Below are positions 10,808 to 22,544 of a stretch of 64,000 nucleotides of DNA, piece after piece. The position numbers and the translations under genes were made by a program. The notes under the pieces were generated by a model that saw nothing but the letters and a program-made list of their open reading frames with translations, was not told the DNA's origin and did not search any database. The stretch spans positions 1,111,001 to 1,175,000 of the forward strand of contig JARFJB010001987.1 in the NCBI GenBank assembly GCA_036346205.1. Reading direction: 5' to 3'. The stretch's first letter is position 1; each line of letters starts with the position of its first letter. The stretch is from Vesta saturnalis. Taxonomy: Eukaryota > Arthropoda > Insecta > Coleoptera > Lampyridae.

Positions 10808-11092
10808 AGGCACGCACCTAGACCTTGTGCAATTATTGTTAACACATATTCAGCAAACAAACCAGGTCAGCATTGGATTCCTATCTACATTGGACGACCC
10901 CCGCTAGGTAACCATTTACGTTTACTTGAGAAGAATTCTAGATGGTTTCGTTACAACAAAACGGCGCTGCAGGATTACCATTCGGATGTGTGTGGACTTT
11001 ATACAATAATGTTTTTGTATTTTAGAATAAATAATTTACCTATGCTTAATTTTGTAAATAAGTTTTTCACTACATGTTTAGTTTATAAATGA
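10808..11092 (+). pseudogene. Adenovirus-type cysteine protease (maturation protease) of the Polinton, truncated
   Basis: A 95-codon open stretch with the protease active-site layout: GQHWIPIYI carries the catalytic His; FRYNKTALQDYHSDVCGLYT carries the Gln/Asp region and the nucleophilic Cys in the D-V-C-G-L-Y context, followed by the hydrophobic IMFLYF helix. The aromatic-aspartate segment usually found after the histidine is missing between IGR and PPLGNHL, and no N-terminal domain or start is visible. In Polintons and adenoviruses this enzyme processes capsid proteins. It is the last gene of the plus-strand fragment. Confidence 0.7.
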
Positions 11093-11201
11093 TGAGATAA
11101 TCAAGTTACTGCATAATGCTTGTTTTTCAACCATTTTACTCCAACAAATAAAAGCGTTTTTAGTAGTTACGTAGTTTTAATTAAGAGTGCCGTAAAATGA
11201 G

Positions 11202-11203
<2 letters not shown>

Positions 11204-11245
<42 letters not shown>
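11204..11245. repeat. (GA)n microsatellite
   Basis: About 21 uninterrupted GA units, at the boundary between the Polinton fragment and the foldback-arm debris. Confidence 0.95.
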
Positions 11246-11248
<3 letters not shown>

Positions 11249-11329
11249 GAAAGCGATCAACCTCTATTACAGAAAGCATTCGCTAGTTTAAAAACACACA
11301 GCTAGATAACGCCCCAACAAATTCAAATT

Positions 11330-11690
11330 TCGCTCAAAAATATACCGCTATGTGAAGCCACCTTTATTACAGAAAATAGTCCACACACAACTAGATGGCG
11401 CTACAAATAAATTCAAATTTCGCACCAAAGGGGTCCAAAACAAGGGGCTCAGACCCTAGAGCAAGTTCATATACCTGTCTTATGAGATAGCATTAGGGTC
11501 CCCTTATTAAAATACTATTTCCAGTCAAGAGGGAGCAGAGCCTACACAAGTTCTTATAGCTGTCTTACACGTTAGCATTAGGGCCCCTTATTAGAAAATT
11601 TTCCGCCGTAATCAATGCAGAGCCTTAGGCCTCCAAGCAGAGGGAGGTGTAATATATAACTGGAGTGGCATCGACCTTGTTAAATAACGG
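11330..11690. repeat. Dispersed fragment of foldback-element arm
   Basis: Contains AAATATACCGCTATGTG, AACTAGATGGCGCTAC and two copies of a CTGTCTTA...TTAGCATTAGGG-CCCCTTATTA unit. The same strings, in the opposite orientation, build the arms of the 18443-23491 element (for example 19024-19560 and 19640-19710), and another fragment is at 40040-40440. No coding sequence. Confidence 0.7.
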
Positions 11691-11699
11691 TCCAATGCC

Positions 11700-12479
11700 C
11701 CCACCGCTTTTAAAATGAGCATGACAGCGTTTTCTCTCTGTTTATATATGTGCATCATTGTCTTGCCAATGATAGTTAGCATTTAAGGTGCGCAGAATTT
11801 TTAATAATTTAGCTTTTATTTAACAAACATTATTAATTCTTCATAACTAACATTTTATTCTGTGAAATGCTATAAAGTCAAAATATTAGGATTTAAAATA
11901 GGTTCATGAAAAGTTCTGGCAGGTAATGTTACTTGGGTAATGTATAAAAAAAATTGTTAGGCACATAAAACCCATTAAATATTTATTTATTTATTAATAA
12001 ACGGGGTGAGCCCCAACAATTTACAATCATATTTATATAGTAGCGCCGAGCAGAGGTCTCATGGCGGACTCGAGAATGGGGATATAATTATTACTGTGAA
12101 ATGCATCTGTTTCCCTTTATCTTAGTGCGAAGTTCCCACTTAAAGAAAGACGGGTTATATAATATACGTTTGCTATATATTTCAAATGCAGGACTTCAAA
12201 ACGTATGTCGATTCTAAAGCCAAAGCGCATGACGCTGTCAGATGTCTTCTTGGCTATTTAACCTCAAATTATTCTTCGTATTTCGTTTCGTATAATCGCA
12301 TCGTGTTTTGTAGTTATAATAATTTATCTTTCGCTTCGTAATTTATTAGTTTCCATTGCATTTGTAAACAACTATTATTATTAATATTCACTATTACGAG
12401 GTAAGTTTATAATGCAAAATGTATTTCCAATTGATTGAATGCATTTATTTATTTTGCAGCAAATAATCATGTAATTAAA
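11700..12479. other. No gene seen
   Basis: AT-rich sequence upstream of the first Sailor-like transposase remnant; it probably includes that element's 5' untranslated region and terminal repeat, which I could not delimit. No open frame of interest. Confidence 0.4.
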
Positions 12480-13487
12480 AGGTAAATCTTTGAAAAGACA
12501 AACTCCAGTAATGTTAATGAATATATTGCATTATTTCGAGATTGAACGCGATAACGGGGGGCCAAGTTTACCTTTAACTTCCATTATCCAGGTACCTAAT
12601 AATTTTCACTATTTAAATTTATATTTATGTAATACTATATTGCAGCAAACTGCTCTCGCATGCGGCATTTCCGAGAAACCCGTAACTCGTACAAACGCAA
12701 GAATGACTCTCGCTTTAGAAGCTGGGAAATCGGTGCCGGATTCACCGCAAAAACATAGGCTGCGTTTGAAGTCGAAGTCATAGAATGTCGACGAATACGT
12801 GAAAGACGTTTTGAAACGAAAAATTTACACCAAAATTTAATGGAGCAGGTTCATATTGCTGGTGTTCTAGCAACATTTTTGCGAAAATATTTTGCTAATA
12901 AAAGTTGTGAAATTAGTTACGATCCTGTCTGATAATGATTTTAAAAGCACAAAAAACAAACCGCTAGGAGAAGTGAAACGGTATTAAAATAGTCCGATTT
13001 GTTAAGAATATTTTTAACCAAACAAATTTTAGTTTTATGTACTGAGTGCTGGCAACAGGGATGGCTTTATACCTAATTCATCATTGGTAAAAGTAACACA
13101 GCAGAATACCACGATAATATGAACGCTGGTTTATTTCAAAAATGGTTTCAAGAACAGCTTTTACCAAATTTAGAAAAATCAAGCTTGATAATTCTTGACA
13201 ATACCAGTTATCATTATAAATTAGTAGAAAAATTACCTTCAAGTAGTTGGAAGAAAGAAGATCTTCAATTTTAAGGAAACACAACATTCCTCATTCGAAT
13301 GATATGCTGAAAGTGGAATTATTACAAATTGCCAAGGATTTACAAGTTCCAAAAATATATGCAATTGATGAAATCGCTCATCAATGGGGACATCAAATTT
13401 TACATTTAACTCCGTATCTCTGCCAATTCAATCCTATCGAGTTAATATGGGCAAATTGTAAACAGTATTACAACAAAAAGTTGGAAG
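12480..13487 (+). pseudogene. Sailor-like (DD82E) transposase, 5' and catalytic part, decayed
   Basis: Transposase remnant related to the long open frame at 41696-42958. The helix-turn-helix and linker align (QTALACGISEKPVTRTNARM then KSVPDSPQKHRLRLKSKS). The catalytic part retains YHDNMNAGLFQKWFQEQLLPN, LIILDNTSYHYKLV (second Asp at 13197-13199) and CQFNPIELIWA (Glu at 13439-13441), about 80 codons apart. The first Asp region near 13000-13080 is not readable. Several stops and frameshifts. The gene is cut at 13488-13491 by a solo-LTR-like insertion and resumes at 16188. Confidence 0.75.
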
Positions 13488-13491
13488 ACAG

Positions 13492-16183
13492 TGTTACACG
13501 TCCAAACCGCACTAGGCGTCGTGTATGCTTACTAATGTAAGCGGGTTGCCAAGCCAGCTAACAGGGAGATGGGCGTGGTCGAAATAATAAGTAAAATGAA
13601 TGATTAATACGCTCAAACACCTTACACCTAAATTCAAACAGCTTAGTCCGGGAAAATATGTCTCTAGGCGCCACCACAATCGAAACTTTGCTAAAATAAT
13701 TGTCTTAAGCTGGGTGTTAATTAACCCTACTTGATTGTGGAAAGTAGGATTGTGCTTACTCAGTAAACTCCCACACGAGGGTTCTAAAACAAACACTCGT
13801 CCAAAACAATTCAACTCAAACTCAAATATATTTAGTACTACCCAGGTTATTAAAAACTTTTTGAATACACCTCGTATACCAAAACTTCCACAACAAAATT
13901 TACCACTCAAATACATATAAAGTTAAATCTCTACTTATTAATGAATAAAATATTCCTTCATTCAATGGTCGATAATTAATTTTTAAAATTCTTAACCAAA
14001 AGAAAATCAACGTCATCGGCTTAATACTTGTTACTCCAATATAATAGTGATAAAGTGCTGCAAAACAGTCAAACGAGAATAATCCTTGAAGGTTTAATAT
14101 CCCTAACATGAACGATATCTTTTAAATTTAATTTAATTTTTATAATACTTCTGAATCGTATTTGACATTCGTAAGTATTTAAGTTCTCAGAACTCCAACT
14201 TTTTGTTATACTTAATGAAATTTTAATTAACAGCTGATCCGTCATTAGTGTACTGCGTTAATGAAACTAACATGAAAATTTTTACAATCAACCTGGCAAA
14301 TATAACCTTTCAGGTTGTTCATTAATCTTTAAACCAAAATATGCAAAGTTTACATTTAACTTGTCAAAATCTACTAGGTCACCAATTAAGTAATCGTCAC
14401 AAATGTATCTCATACCTGGCTAAATAAACAACAAAATAAAAAGGTAACGATAAATATATATTGTCCTGCATAAAATAATAAACATGTTTACATACACAAA
14501 ACAGCGTGGTTGAAAAACCACTGTCAATACAAATTTGTGGTTTTTGCAAAAATTCTTAATACTAAAACAACCCATAAAACATAACTCGAGACCGATTATC
14601 TTTTTCCTTCAAAATTATTTAAAAATTAACCAACAATACGCAAATCACAATTAAACAAAGACAAGATAATCGTGCTCTTCTAAATTTTCAAGGTTCTTAA
14701 ATATAATTCTTACTTAAAATTGTCCATTAATCCTACGCTTTTCTTTCTTCTTTCTTCCCGTAAACCAAATTATTTGTAGTCCATTTGTATTCCTTAGATT
14801 GCCTGAAGGCACACAACAAATACTTCACAATTTCACAAACACTTATTCCTTTCTGTACTCACAAATAGTCCAATAACACGTAATAATCTGTACACGTTTG
14901 GTTGCCTCTTAAAATTTCTAGCAACCTTTAGGACAATTTAGCCTTCCTTAACACAAATAAACTTTTAATGTCACATACAATTACCTTAACATTGGCTTAA
15001 TTTACTACCAAAAATTTCGTTTACTTAAAGGTGGTTCCATAAATAATTTTAACTAAATATCGGTACAAGAACACGCGCTGCACTCAACACTATAACGTAA
15101 TAACTGTTATCTTTTATAAATCTGCTTACGCACTTTTTACTTTCTTGAAAATAAACAAACTAATTTTATCTTCAATCTCAATTTAATTAATTGTTTTATT
15201 TATGAATGTCTTATACGATTTATCCCCTTTCGGGTTACGCAGTTGTTTAAACAATGACTGCCTTCAATATTATTCACAAATATAACTCCAACTCAACCCA
15301 TTCTAATTTTACACAACACCTCGCGCGCGTCTCTCACCGACAACCAAAACTTATGCTAACCCTCCCGTCAATCCCTGACTTTCGTATTTATACCTTCAGC
15401 CATCCATCTTTAAACATGTCCGACTTCCTTGCTATATTCTCCAATGGTATTCACTTAATCTTTCTTAATGCCGACAGATGCTACCATCTGTACAACCACG
15501 CTCATAACTACAATACATCGCCATATTTGTTTTTACTTACAAATTTTCCAATTACTTTATGAAGAAGCCATTTTTCGTCATCACATTCATTCAGTAGCCA
15601 ATCTGGTCCATTACACAACTTTCAACGCTTATCTCCCACCTGCGCTCGATCTCCTTCCGCAACATTTGCAAAAATAAGTACCGTCTAAGGTCTCAAATCC
15701 CATATACATACATGTATTCTCAAAACAAATTGCACAACATTACGAAAACTTTCTGAAATTAACAATTAAACATACCCAATCTTTCTCTACATATTTTCTA
15801 ATACATTCTACACTTATACACTCACATCTTCTGGCAAAGATTACTCATTTATCCTCAACATTCCATTTCTTATTAAGTAGCCAACAGTAACAATACAGTA
15901 GCAAACATTATCGTCCCATCGACAAATTTCTTTTCACATTTACATTCATCAGAATCTATTTATTCCAACACCAATGTCTCTATAACATTCAAATACACGT
16001 ATCTACATACTGTATAATATTTCTCCTAAATTTCCAGTGGCGTATCACCCACCCACATACATTATGCATATACACAAAAAAAAAATTTTTTTTCTCGTTC
16101 AAACTCAATACACCCGTACTCAAAACACGTAATACACGTCATTATACCATCTCACATTCAGGGTGTGTCAACGCAACCTGACA
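13492..16183 (-). mobile_element. 2.69-kb solo-LTR-like element, copy 1, with ACAG target duplication
   Basis: On its own (minus) strand it begins TGTCAGGTTGCGTTGAC and ends GGACGTGTAACA, so it has TG...CA ends. The bases ACAG occur on both sides (13488-13491 and 16184-16187), and joining the flanks restores the Sailor-like coding frame region. It matches 53290-55828 in the opposite orientation over its length. No gag, pol or primer-binding signals are visible. A 134-residue frame readable near the 3' end is shared by both copies but looks like LTR sequence rather than a gene. Best read as a very long solo LTR, probably of a Ty3-type family. Confidence 0.8.
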
Positions 16184-16187
16184 ACAG

Positions 16188-16406
16188 GGCTTCAGGGACG
16201 AGAATGTTTTATCTCTATGGAAGGATTCATTAAACCAAGTAACTTGAGAACTGTGGCAAAAGTGTATTTTACATGCGGAAAAGGAAATGAGCCAGTAGTG
16301 GGACGTTCAAAAAAGAGCTGAGGAAATGGTAAAACCTCTAGTAATCAATGTCGGAGATACGAGTGAAGATGATAGTGAAAGTGAAGGTGATGACTTTAAA
16401 TTATAA
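16188..16406 (+). pseudogene. 3' end of the Sailor-like transposase interrupted by the LTR
   Basis: After the LTR the gene resumes and ends with an acidic tail (EEMVKPLVINVGDTSEDDSE then SEGDDFKL and a TAA at 16404-16406). The intact relative at 41696-42958 ends in a similar acidic tail (EDDSETESGGFSDE), which supports joining this piece to 12480-13487. Confidence 0.7.
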
Positions 16407-16520
16407 GATGTCCAATATTTGAATTTAAAGCAAAAATTAGAATCTTAGTTACTTTATAACATTGTAAAGAATGGTTATATTTAACATATACCTCTGTAGC
16501 TGTACTTAGGTTTACAATCG

Positions 16521-16584
<64 letters not shown>
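16521..16584. repeat. (TA)n microsatellite
   Basis: About 32 uninterrupted TA units downstream of the Sailor-like gene. Confidence 0.97.
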
Positions 16585-16586
<2 letters not shown>

Positions 16587-16589
16587 AAC

Positions 16590-17505
16590 TGTAAACTGAG
16601 ATTTTTAAAATCGGTTATATTATTAACTAATAATAAATCTCATTTTTAACATCCAATACAGTGTATTTATTTATGACAAAATCAGTTATTTATAAGTGGC
16701 TTCGATAACCAAGTTACAGTCTTGACTCTTTTGGCGCAGTGAGATCCGTCGGCTAAAAACGATCCTCCGCAATTAACCAAACTTTTCGAACTTCATCCAG
16801 ACACTGCCTACTGCTAGCTAATTCGTTTCGTATTGAAAATTATTGATATAATTAATTTGTAAAATAGATCCAAAACGAAATTTTGTTGACCCGGTCTCGG
16901 TTCTGATAATCGTTTACAGTTGTACAATATATTTTTATCACAGGACTTTACATGCCAGAATAAGTGCGAACAGACCTTTAACGAAATTCGACTTTCTTTA
17001 TGCGAGTGGATGGGGATTTTTAAGACCTTTAGGATGCTAAATCCCGAGATATTCGAACAATAATTTTATTTAAATTTGACAGCGCGGCTTAAATTTGAAA
17101 ATAACCTAGAAACATTGACGATGTTTTGTTGGTATTCAAAATTGCTAACTATATGAACCAATAACGACATACGTTTTTAAAATCTTAAACCATGCTTTAC
17201 TAAAAGATGAGTCATAAGACACCTCTCGCCGGCCCGACTATATAAATTTTTTGGCGTTTATCATAAAACATAATTTCTTAATCATAAACAAGTACACACT
17301 TGGAAAAATTATTAAGGTAAATAACAAGTACCTATTAAATAGTCGAATATTACTTTAACCTAACTTTTTAGTAATTACTCGAAACTTATTAAAATACAAC
17401 TTTTCATCCTTACCTGTGAAATTGTATGTTACTACCAGGTATTTGTTGATTTGTACGTCCATACGCGCTATAATAAAATACCATCTTCAATAATATTTAA
17501 ACGTA
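16590..17505. other. No gene seen
   Basis: AT-rich intergenic DNA between the Sailor-like remnant and the zinc-finger pseudogene. No reading frame, repeat or RNA gene recognised. The last 300 bases may be the former promoter of the zinc-finger copy. Confidence 0.4.
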
Positions 17506-17509
17506 ACTT

Positions 17510-18190
17510 TTGCAATTAAAATTATGTACGATGTACTCGTGTGTGACAGATGAAGAGAGAACGCCGCCTATGTATAGCTGCACCGCTCTGACCGGTTTTC
17601 ACGTTAAATCTGAACTTGTGATGCCACTCCATACATTACACCTCCCTGATTCCACTTACAAATGTGATCATTGTGATTACTTATTCAACAAAAATGAAGC
17701 GGAATGTAACAAAACATAAAGCAATACACGCTTCAAGTGATTTAAAATGTGATCATTGTAATTATTCATCAAAATTCAAGAGCAATTTAAAACACCTATT
17801 AATACATACTTTAAGAAGTAATTTTAAATGTGATCGATGTGAGTATTGAACAAACGTGAAGAGCAGTTTAAAACAAATATAAATTAATACACGCTTCAAG
17901 TAATGATTTTAAATGTGGTCAATGTGTTTATTCATCAAAATTGAAGCGTAGTTTAAAACATCATACATTATTACACTCTACAAGTACTAATTTCAAATGT
18001 GATGAATGTGACTATTCAACAAAGACAAAAGGTAATTTTAATCAACATCTATAAATACATACTTCCAGCACTAATTACAAATGTAATCAGTGTGACTATT
18101 CATCTAAAGTGAAGGGCTACCTACAAAAACATATATTAACACATACTTCAAACACTAATTATATAAATGTCATCTATTATAAAGAGTAGG
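17510..18190 (+). pseudogene. C2H2 zinc-finger pseudogene, degraded duplicate of 25150-26067
   Basis: Six or more recognisable C2H2 fingers (YKCDHCDY, LKCDHCNYSSK, FKCDRCEY, FKCGQCVYSSKLKRS, FKCDECDYSTKTKGN, YKCNQCDYSSKVKGY) scattered over three frames with several stops. Linker spacing and even the sequence after the stop (GTTTATTTCCTTA) match the intact gene 7.6 kb downstream, so this is a duplicated host-type gene that decayed. The N-terminal part (MYSCVTDEERTPPMYSCTAL) differs from the intact copy, so the two are not a very recent duplication. Confidence 0.85.
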
Positions 18191-18442
18191 CGTTTATTTC
18201 CTTAGGTACTGCGGTAATGCACACATTTGTAATTATAACTTGACGATCTACATGTTGGTGTTAGTGATAATGATTATTCCACACTTGTGTATACTACGCA
18301 AATCAAAAGAGAAATCTGTAATACAAGAAAGGTTTATGTATAGGATTATAAATACAGCTGGCTTTAAAAGTAATAGTTTCATGATATGTTTCATTTGAAG
18401 AAAAAGTTGTGGAATTGTTATCAAAATGCAAGGTAAGATGGA

Positions 18443-20105
18443 TGAGTATAATGAGGACACCTGAGTACCAACGACGCCCGCTGTCGCGACGCCTGAGATT
18501 CGTGTAATCAGCCCAATTGCTTCTTTCGGGGGCCTTTTTCAACCACTAGGGTGAATTTTCAACTACCTGATGGTATTTTCACCCTCTTGAAGACATTTTT
18601 ACCCTTAATTGGCTGGGGTTCGGTTTCTTTTCGGAGGCGATTTTCAACCCCTTGATTGAATTTTCAGCCCTTGACGGTACTCTCGCCCCTAATTATGGCC
18701 TCAGCCCCTAGAGGGTAGGCAGATGCGCACGGGGTGGGCGGCTGGGCGTTGACGCTAACACTAGATAAGGCCCTTATGGCTTTATTAGGGCGGGGTAAGA
18801 CTAGGCCACACCCATTACTTTTACCTGATTGGCTGTACGCGTATTAAGGTGGGACTAGGACTAGGCACACCCATCATTTTACCGGATTGGTTGTACGTTT
18901 GGTCCACCCTGTGACTTCTGATTGGTCCTATGTCCCTATCACCTACTCTCCGTGCTCTGGTTGGAGGATTAAGTCTGCATTGGTTATGACGGGAAATTTG
19001 AATCTGCATTCTAATAAGGGGCCCTAATGCTAGCTTATAAGACAGGTCTTCGGAACTTCTTTGAGGGCTGCGCCCCCTGGCTCTTGGATGGAAATACGGT
19101 TGATGCCTTCGTACATTGTCGTGAACACTTGGCGGGATATTTGAATTTGTATTCTAATAAGGGGGCCTTAATGCTAACTTATAAGACAGGCATAGGTCTT
19201 TCCAACGTACTCTTGGGGCTTCACACCCTTGTCCTGACCCTTGGTGGAAAATTCGGAATTGTATTTAAGTGTCTGTCTGCATTTCTGCTTGGTTATGGAG
19301 GGGAATTTGAATTTGGGGGCCTAATGCTAACTTGTAAGACAAGTGTAAGGCTTCGCAACTTGCCCTCGGGGCTTCGCCCCACTTATCGTGATCGGAACTT
19401 ATTCAGGGACCTTCGCGTATTCTCGTGGTCCCCTTGACGGGAAATTTGAATTTGTAATGCTAACGTGTAAGACAAGTGTAAGACCCTCGGCCATTTTGTT
19501 ATAATTAAATTTGAATTTTAGTTCTAATAAGGGCCCTAATGCTAACTTGTAAGACATGTATAGGATTTCGCAACTTGTTCTCGGGCCTTCGCCCCCTTGT
19601 CGTGCCCCACGAGCTCAAATTTTGAAATTGTTATTAGCGCTATCTACTTGTGTATAGACCAATGAATGTTTTCGTAATATAGCTGGCGCACCTGGCGGTA
19701 TATTTTAAAAGTACATACAGGTCTCTGTAATGGTTATGGTGGGAAACTTGAAATAAGAGGTCTAACACTAACTTTTAAGGTAAGACGTGTGCATTTGGGC
19801 CTCAACCCTCCGATCAATCTCGATCAAATCAAACAATGGGGCTTCGCCCCTTGCCCTAGCACCTTGGCGGTAAATTTTAATATGTATTTTAATAAGGGTC
19901 CTAATGCTAACTTGTAAGGCTACACAAAAAAAGTTTGCCTCAAGTAGGATTTGAACCTGCGACTATTCTAATAATGGAGCCTAACGCTAACTTATAAACA
20001 GTTATAGGTCTTCATATAGGTAAAATCTTGCGACGCGAGGCTTTCGGCGAAGGCTGTTTCTGCGATCTCCACTCCAACCCTCCCGAACATAATCGAGATT
20101 ATGCA
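18443..20105 (+). repeat. Left arm of the foldback element, built of sub-repeats
   Basis: At least eight partial units containing CTAATGCTAACTTRTAAGAC (at about 19024, 19167, 19319, 19457, 19531, 19760, 19890 and 19980) alternate with GGGGCTTCGCCCC-type mini-hairpins and TTTGAATTTGTATTCTAAT. The inner edge (20007-20100: GGTAAAATCTTGCGACGCG, GGCTTTCGGCGAAGGC) is the reverse complement of 22550-22700. The outer edge (18540-18720) has repeated TTTTCAACCCCTTGA-like steps. Confidence 0.8.
19935..19966 (-). other. tRNA 3'-half-like fragment with B box inside the left arm
   Basis: On the minus strand the sequence reads GTCGCAGGTTCAAATCCTAC then TTGAGGC: a perfect B box/T-arm followed by an acceptor-like end. 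No matching 5' half is present, so it is not a tRNA gene. A decayed relative (ATTTGAATCTACGACTATTC) occurs near 22832 in the right arm. Probably a captured tRNA or SINE piece that became part of the arm. Confidence 0.45.
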
Positions 20106-20339
20106 AAATGCTTAGGGATCATTTAAATAAAAGTGAAACTAGATTTACAACACTTTTATTTTTACATAAACAAATAGGTGACTTTACATTTTTTGCAAAT
20201 GTTATTTAATTAACAGAAACATTATTATTTACAATATACAATTTTACACACAAAATACAATTCTTTCTTTATGTCTACAAGGCGTATGTTTTAGTACGTC
20301 CAATTTAATTTTAGTTTTATAATTTAAATCTATACGTTG

Positions 20340-22451
20340 TTCTTCCAATTCCCTTTCTCACCAATAATTAGGTATGTACAACGAGCCCATATTTTCTAAT
20401 TGTAATATATACCGCAATTTATTTCTATAACTTATCTGTTTAATACTTATTATAACTAATTCTGCCCTCTCGGACAACTGTTCCAATTTCCTACAGTTTG
20501 TAGTCTTAATATTACCTTTCATTTCTTGCATTCGAAGGTCGTTAATTTGTTCCACAGCTTATTGGGTAAAACATTCTTGTTCCAAATTCTCTAGTACTTT
20601 AGAATGTAGTATAATATTTCCTATTCTAGCAAACGTATGATCGTTAAATGTGCTCGTACCGTTTGTATGAGAGGTTCTTGGTTTGGTAAGGAAAGTACCT
20701 TGAACCCATTCTAAGGAACAAAAATAAACCCTTCGTGAATAAGTTTTTTTCTCTTTACATTTAAAAAATAATTGTTAAAATAATCTCTTATAAAGTACAG
20801 TTTTTATTCCATCTCTTTCTGCAAGTGTTCCATTTTCTTTAAACTCTACCATTATTTGTTCTTTTTCCAATAAATCCATATACTCTTCTTTTATACTGCT
20901 AGGCTGTTGTATATAGTCCAATTTTCGTTTCTTTAAAGCCACTTATTCCAGTTGCAACTTACGCTTCTTAGTGGATATTACGTAAGCTTGGGAAAGGGGT
21001 TCTATTTCCTTAATGGGATATGGTTTTATTTCTTTTTCTACTAACTTGGGAGATTACAATAGTTGTTTTAACGAGACCATTCTGCGCTATATTAATTTCT
21101 TCCGGTATTGTAGAAAACGCTGTCATAGATTTCGTAAAATAGGTTTCGCTAGCCTTAATAAAACACTTCTGCACAATACGTATTTTGTCTTTGTTTTCTT
21201 CTTCTTCCATAACCTCGATGTAGTTTATGGGCAGACAATTAAAACCAAAGGCAGAAATTGCATAACTTATTATTTTTTCTCTTCCTTTCGAATCGATGTG
21301 TAGTTTTGATTGGATCCCAGTCAACTTTCTTGTATTCTCGTTTCCCCAGTATAAAAATTGCAACATATTGTTAAACACTATTTTGTAAACTGTCTCTTCG
21401 TTTTAGCCACATTCTTGGGATAGGTACAGAATACATTGGTGCATCTTGGAAGTAATTTTTACTACTTTCCAATAATGTTAAATAATCTGCAAGAGGGCTG
21501 TACACCTCGTTTCCAGAATAATAAGCCTCGTTGCTTTAGTTTTGCTTCCAATCTGGTAATTCCGTGCTTCTTGGCCAGAGTAGAATAAAATGTTTCCTTT
21601 AATCTTGCATGCGGACAATTAAAAAAAACTATAAGATGGTTTCCGATAGTTTTATTACTACCAGGACTTGTTATTTAGCAAATAAATTTGATGTAAATTT
21701 TTATTCTGGCATTAGAAGCCTACCAAGTTAGGCAGTCTATAACAACCGTATTATCGTTATCTACAACCACATCACAATCTTTCTTGCACTCGCCTTGGAG
21801 ACAGAAATTGAAATTGTTAATTAAATAGTGGCACATTCCTACCTTATCAATGATTCCTGCGAAATCTTGCGTAATGTCCAAATCCAAAAGATAGTAGTTT
21901 TCCTTCTTAAGTTGGGTTAATAAACCGGGTAATTCATGTAAAGGAGTCTTCGATTTAACATCGGCAAGCTAGATTTTGTAAGGAATACAAACCGGCTGGG
22001 TATATTTTTTAGTTACACTTTGCAAACCATGTTTTCCAATAATTTGCATAACACCTTTTGTCATTCGGTTCGAGCCATTAAAAATGATCGGAAGCTTAGC
22101 CTTAACTACAAGACTAGCCGAAACAAATTCACCAAATATTCTTCGGAGGAAACTATTAAACGAACCACAAATGTCTTTCTTTACAAGTGGTGTTTTTCCT
22201 TGTCCATTGCAATGCTCTATTCCGCAAATTTCAACAACCATTATGTTATCGCAAAATGAATCGGTAATAGATATGATTCTAAACCCTTGTCTTGTAACAA
22301 CACCTCTCACATAATTAATATTACCAATATCCGAAACAAGATTATTATATCGTAAATTCTCCAATAACAGCCATTGTCCAAATCTTTCGTTTGTGGGTTT
22401 AATTTTTCTTCCATAAAGTTCGGAAACATTAAAAACTTTAGAGGGACCCAT
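20340..22451 (-). pseudogene. Unidentified ~700-codon gene of the foldback element
   Basis: The only gene inside the foldback element. From an ATG at 22449-22451 it runs in one frame through in-frame stops at 21969, about 21720 and about 21677, then frameshifts near 21540, 21380 and 21000. Visible blocks: MGPSKVFNVSELYGRK; VVKAKLPIIFNGSNRMTKGV; LDLDITQDFAGIIDKV; ARIKIYIKFIC; ITSPGSNKTIGNH; FNCPHARLKETF; HGITRLEA; YSPLADYLTLLESS; FLYWGNENTRKLTGIQSKL; NCLPINYIEVMEEEENKDKI; ETYFTKSMTAFSTIPEEINI. I have a vague memory of related unnamed proteins in other insects and in glomeromycete fungi, unverified. It does not look like a DDE, HUH or tyrosine-recombinase gene, though the YxKF...TRLEA pattern faintly recalls phage gene II-type replication proteins. 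Confidence 0.55.
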
Positions 22452-22544
22452 GTTAACGGTTCGAGCGACTGCTAAGAAATAAATTAAATCGTTCCTGCAT
22501 CGCCGCTACATTAGAAGTCTGCAGCAATGTTCGGATAATCTCGG

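Noticed and set aside
942..11092. One complete Polinton spanning the first 11 kb
   Set aside because: Two different integrase genes on opposite strands require at least two copies.
13512..13916. 134-residue protein conserved in two places
   Set aside because: Both copies lie inside the homologous LTR-like elements, near their 3' end, with no domain and no other element gene; conservation reflects copying of the element.
21013..21303. 96-codon plus-strand frame and others on the plus strand at 22020-22314
   Set aside because: Antisense to the conserved blocks of the foldback gene, low-complexity phenylalanine-rich or without domain.
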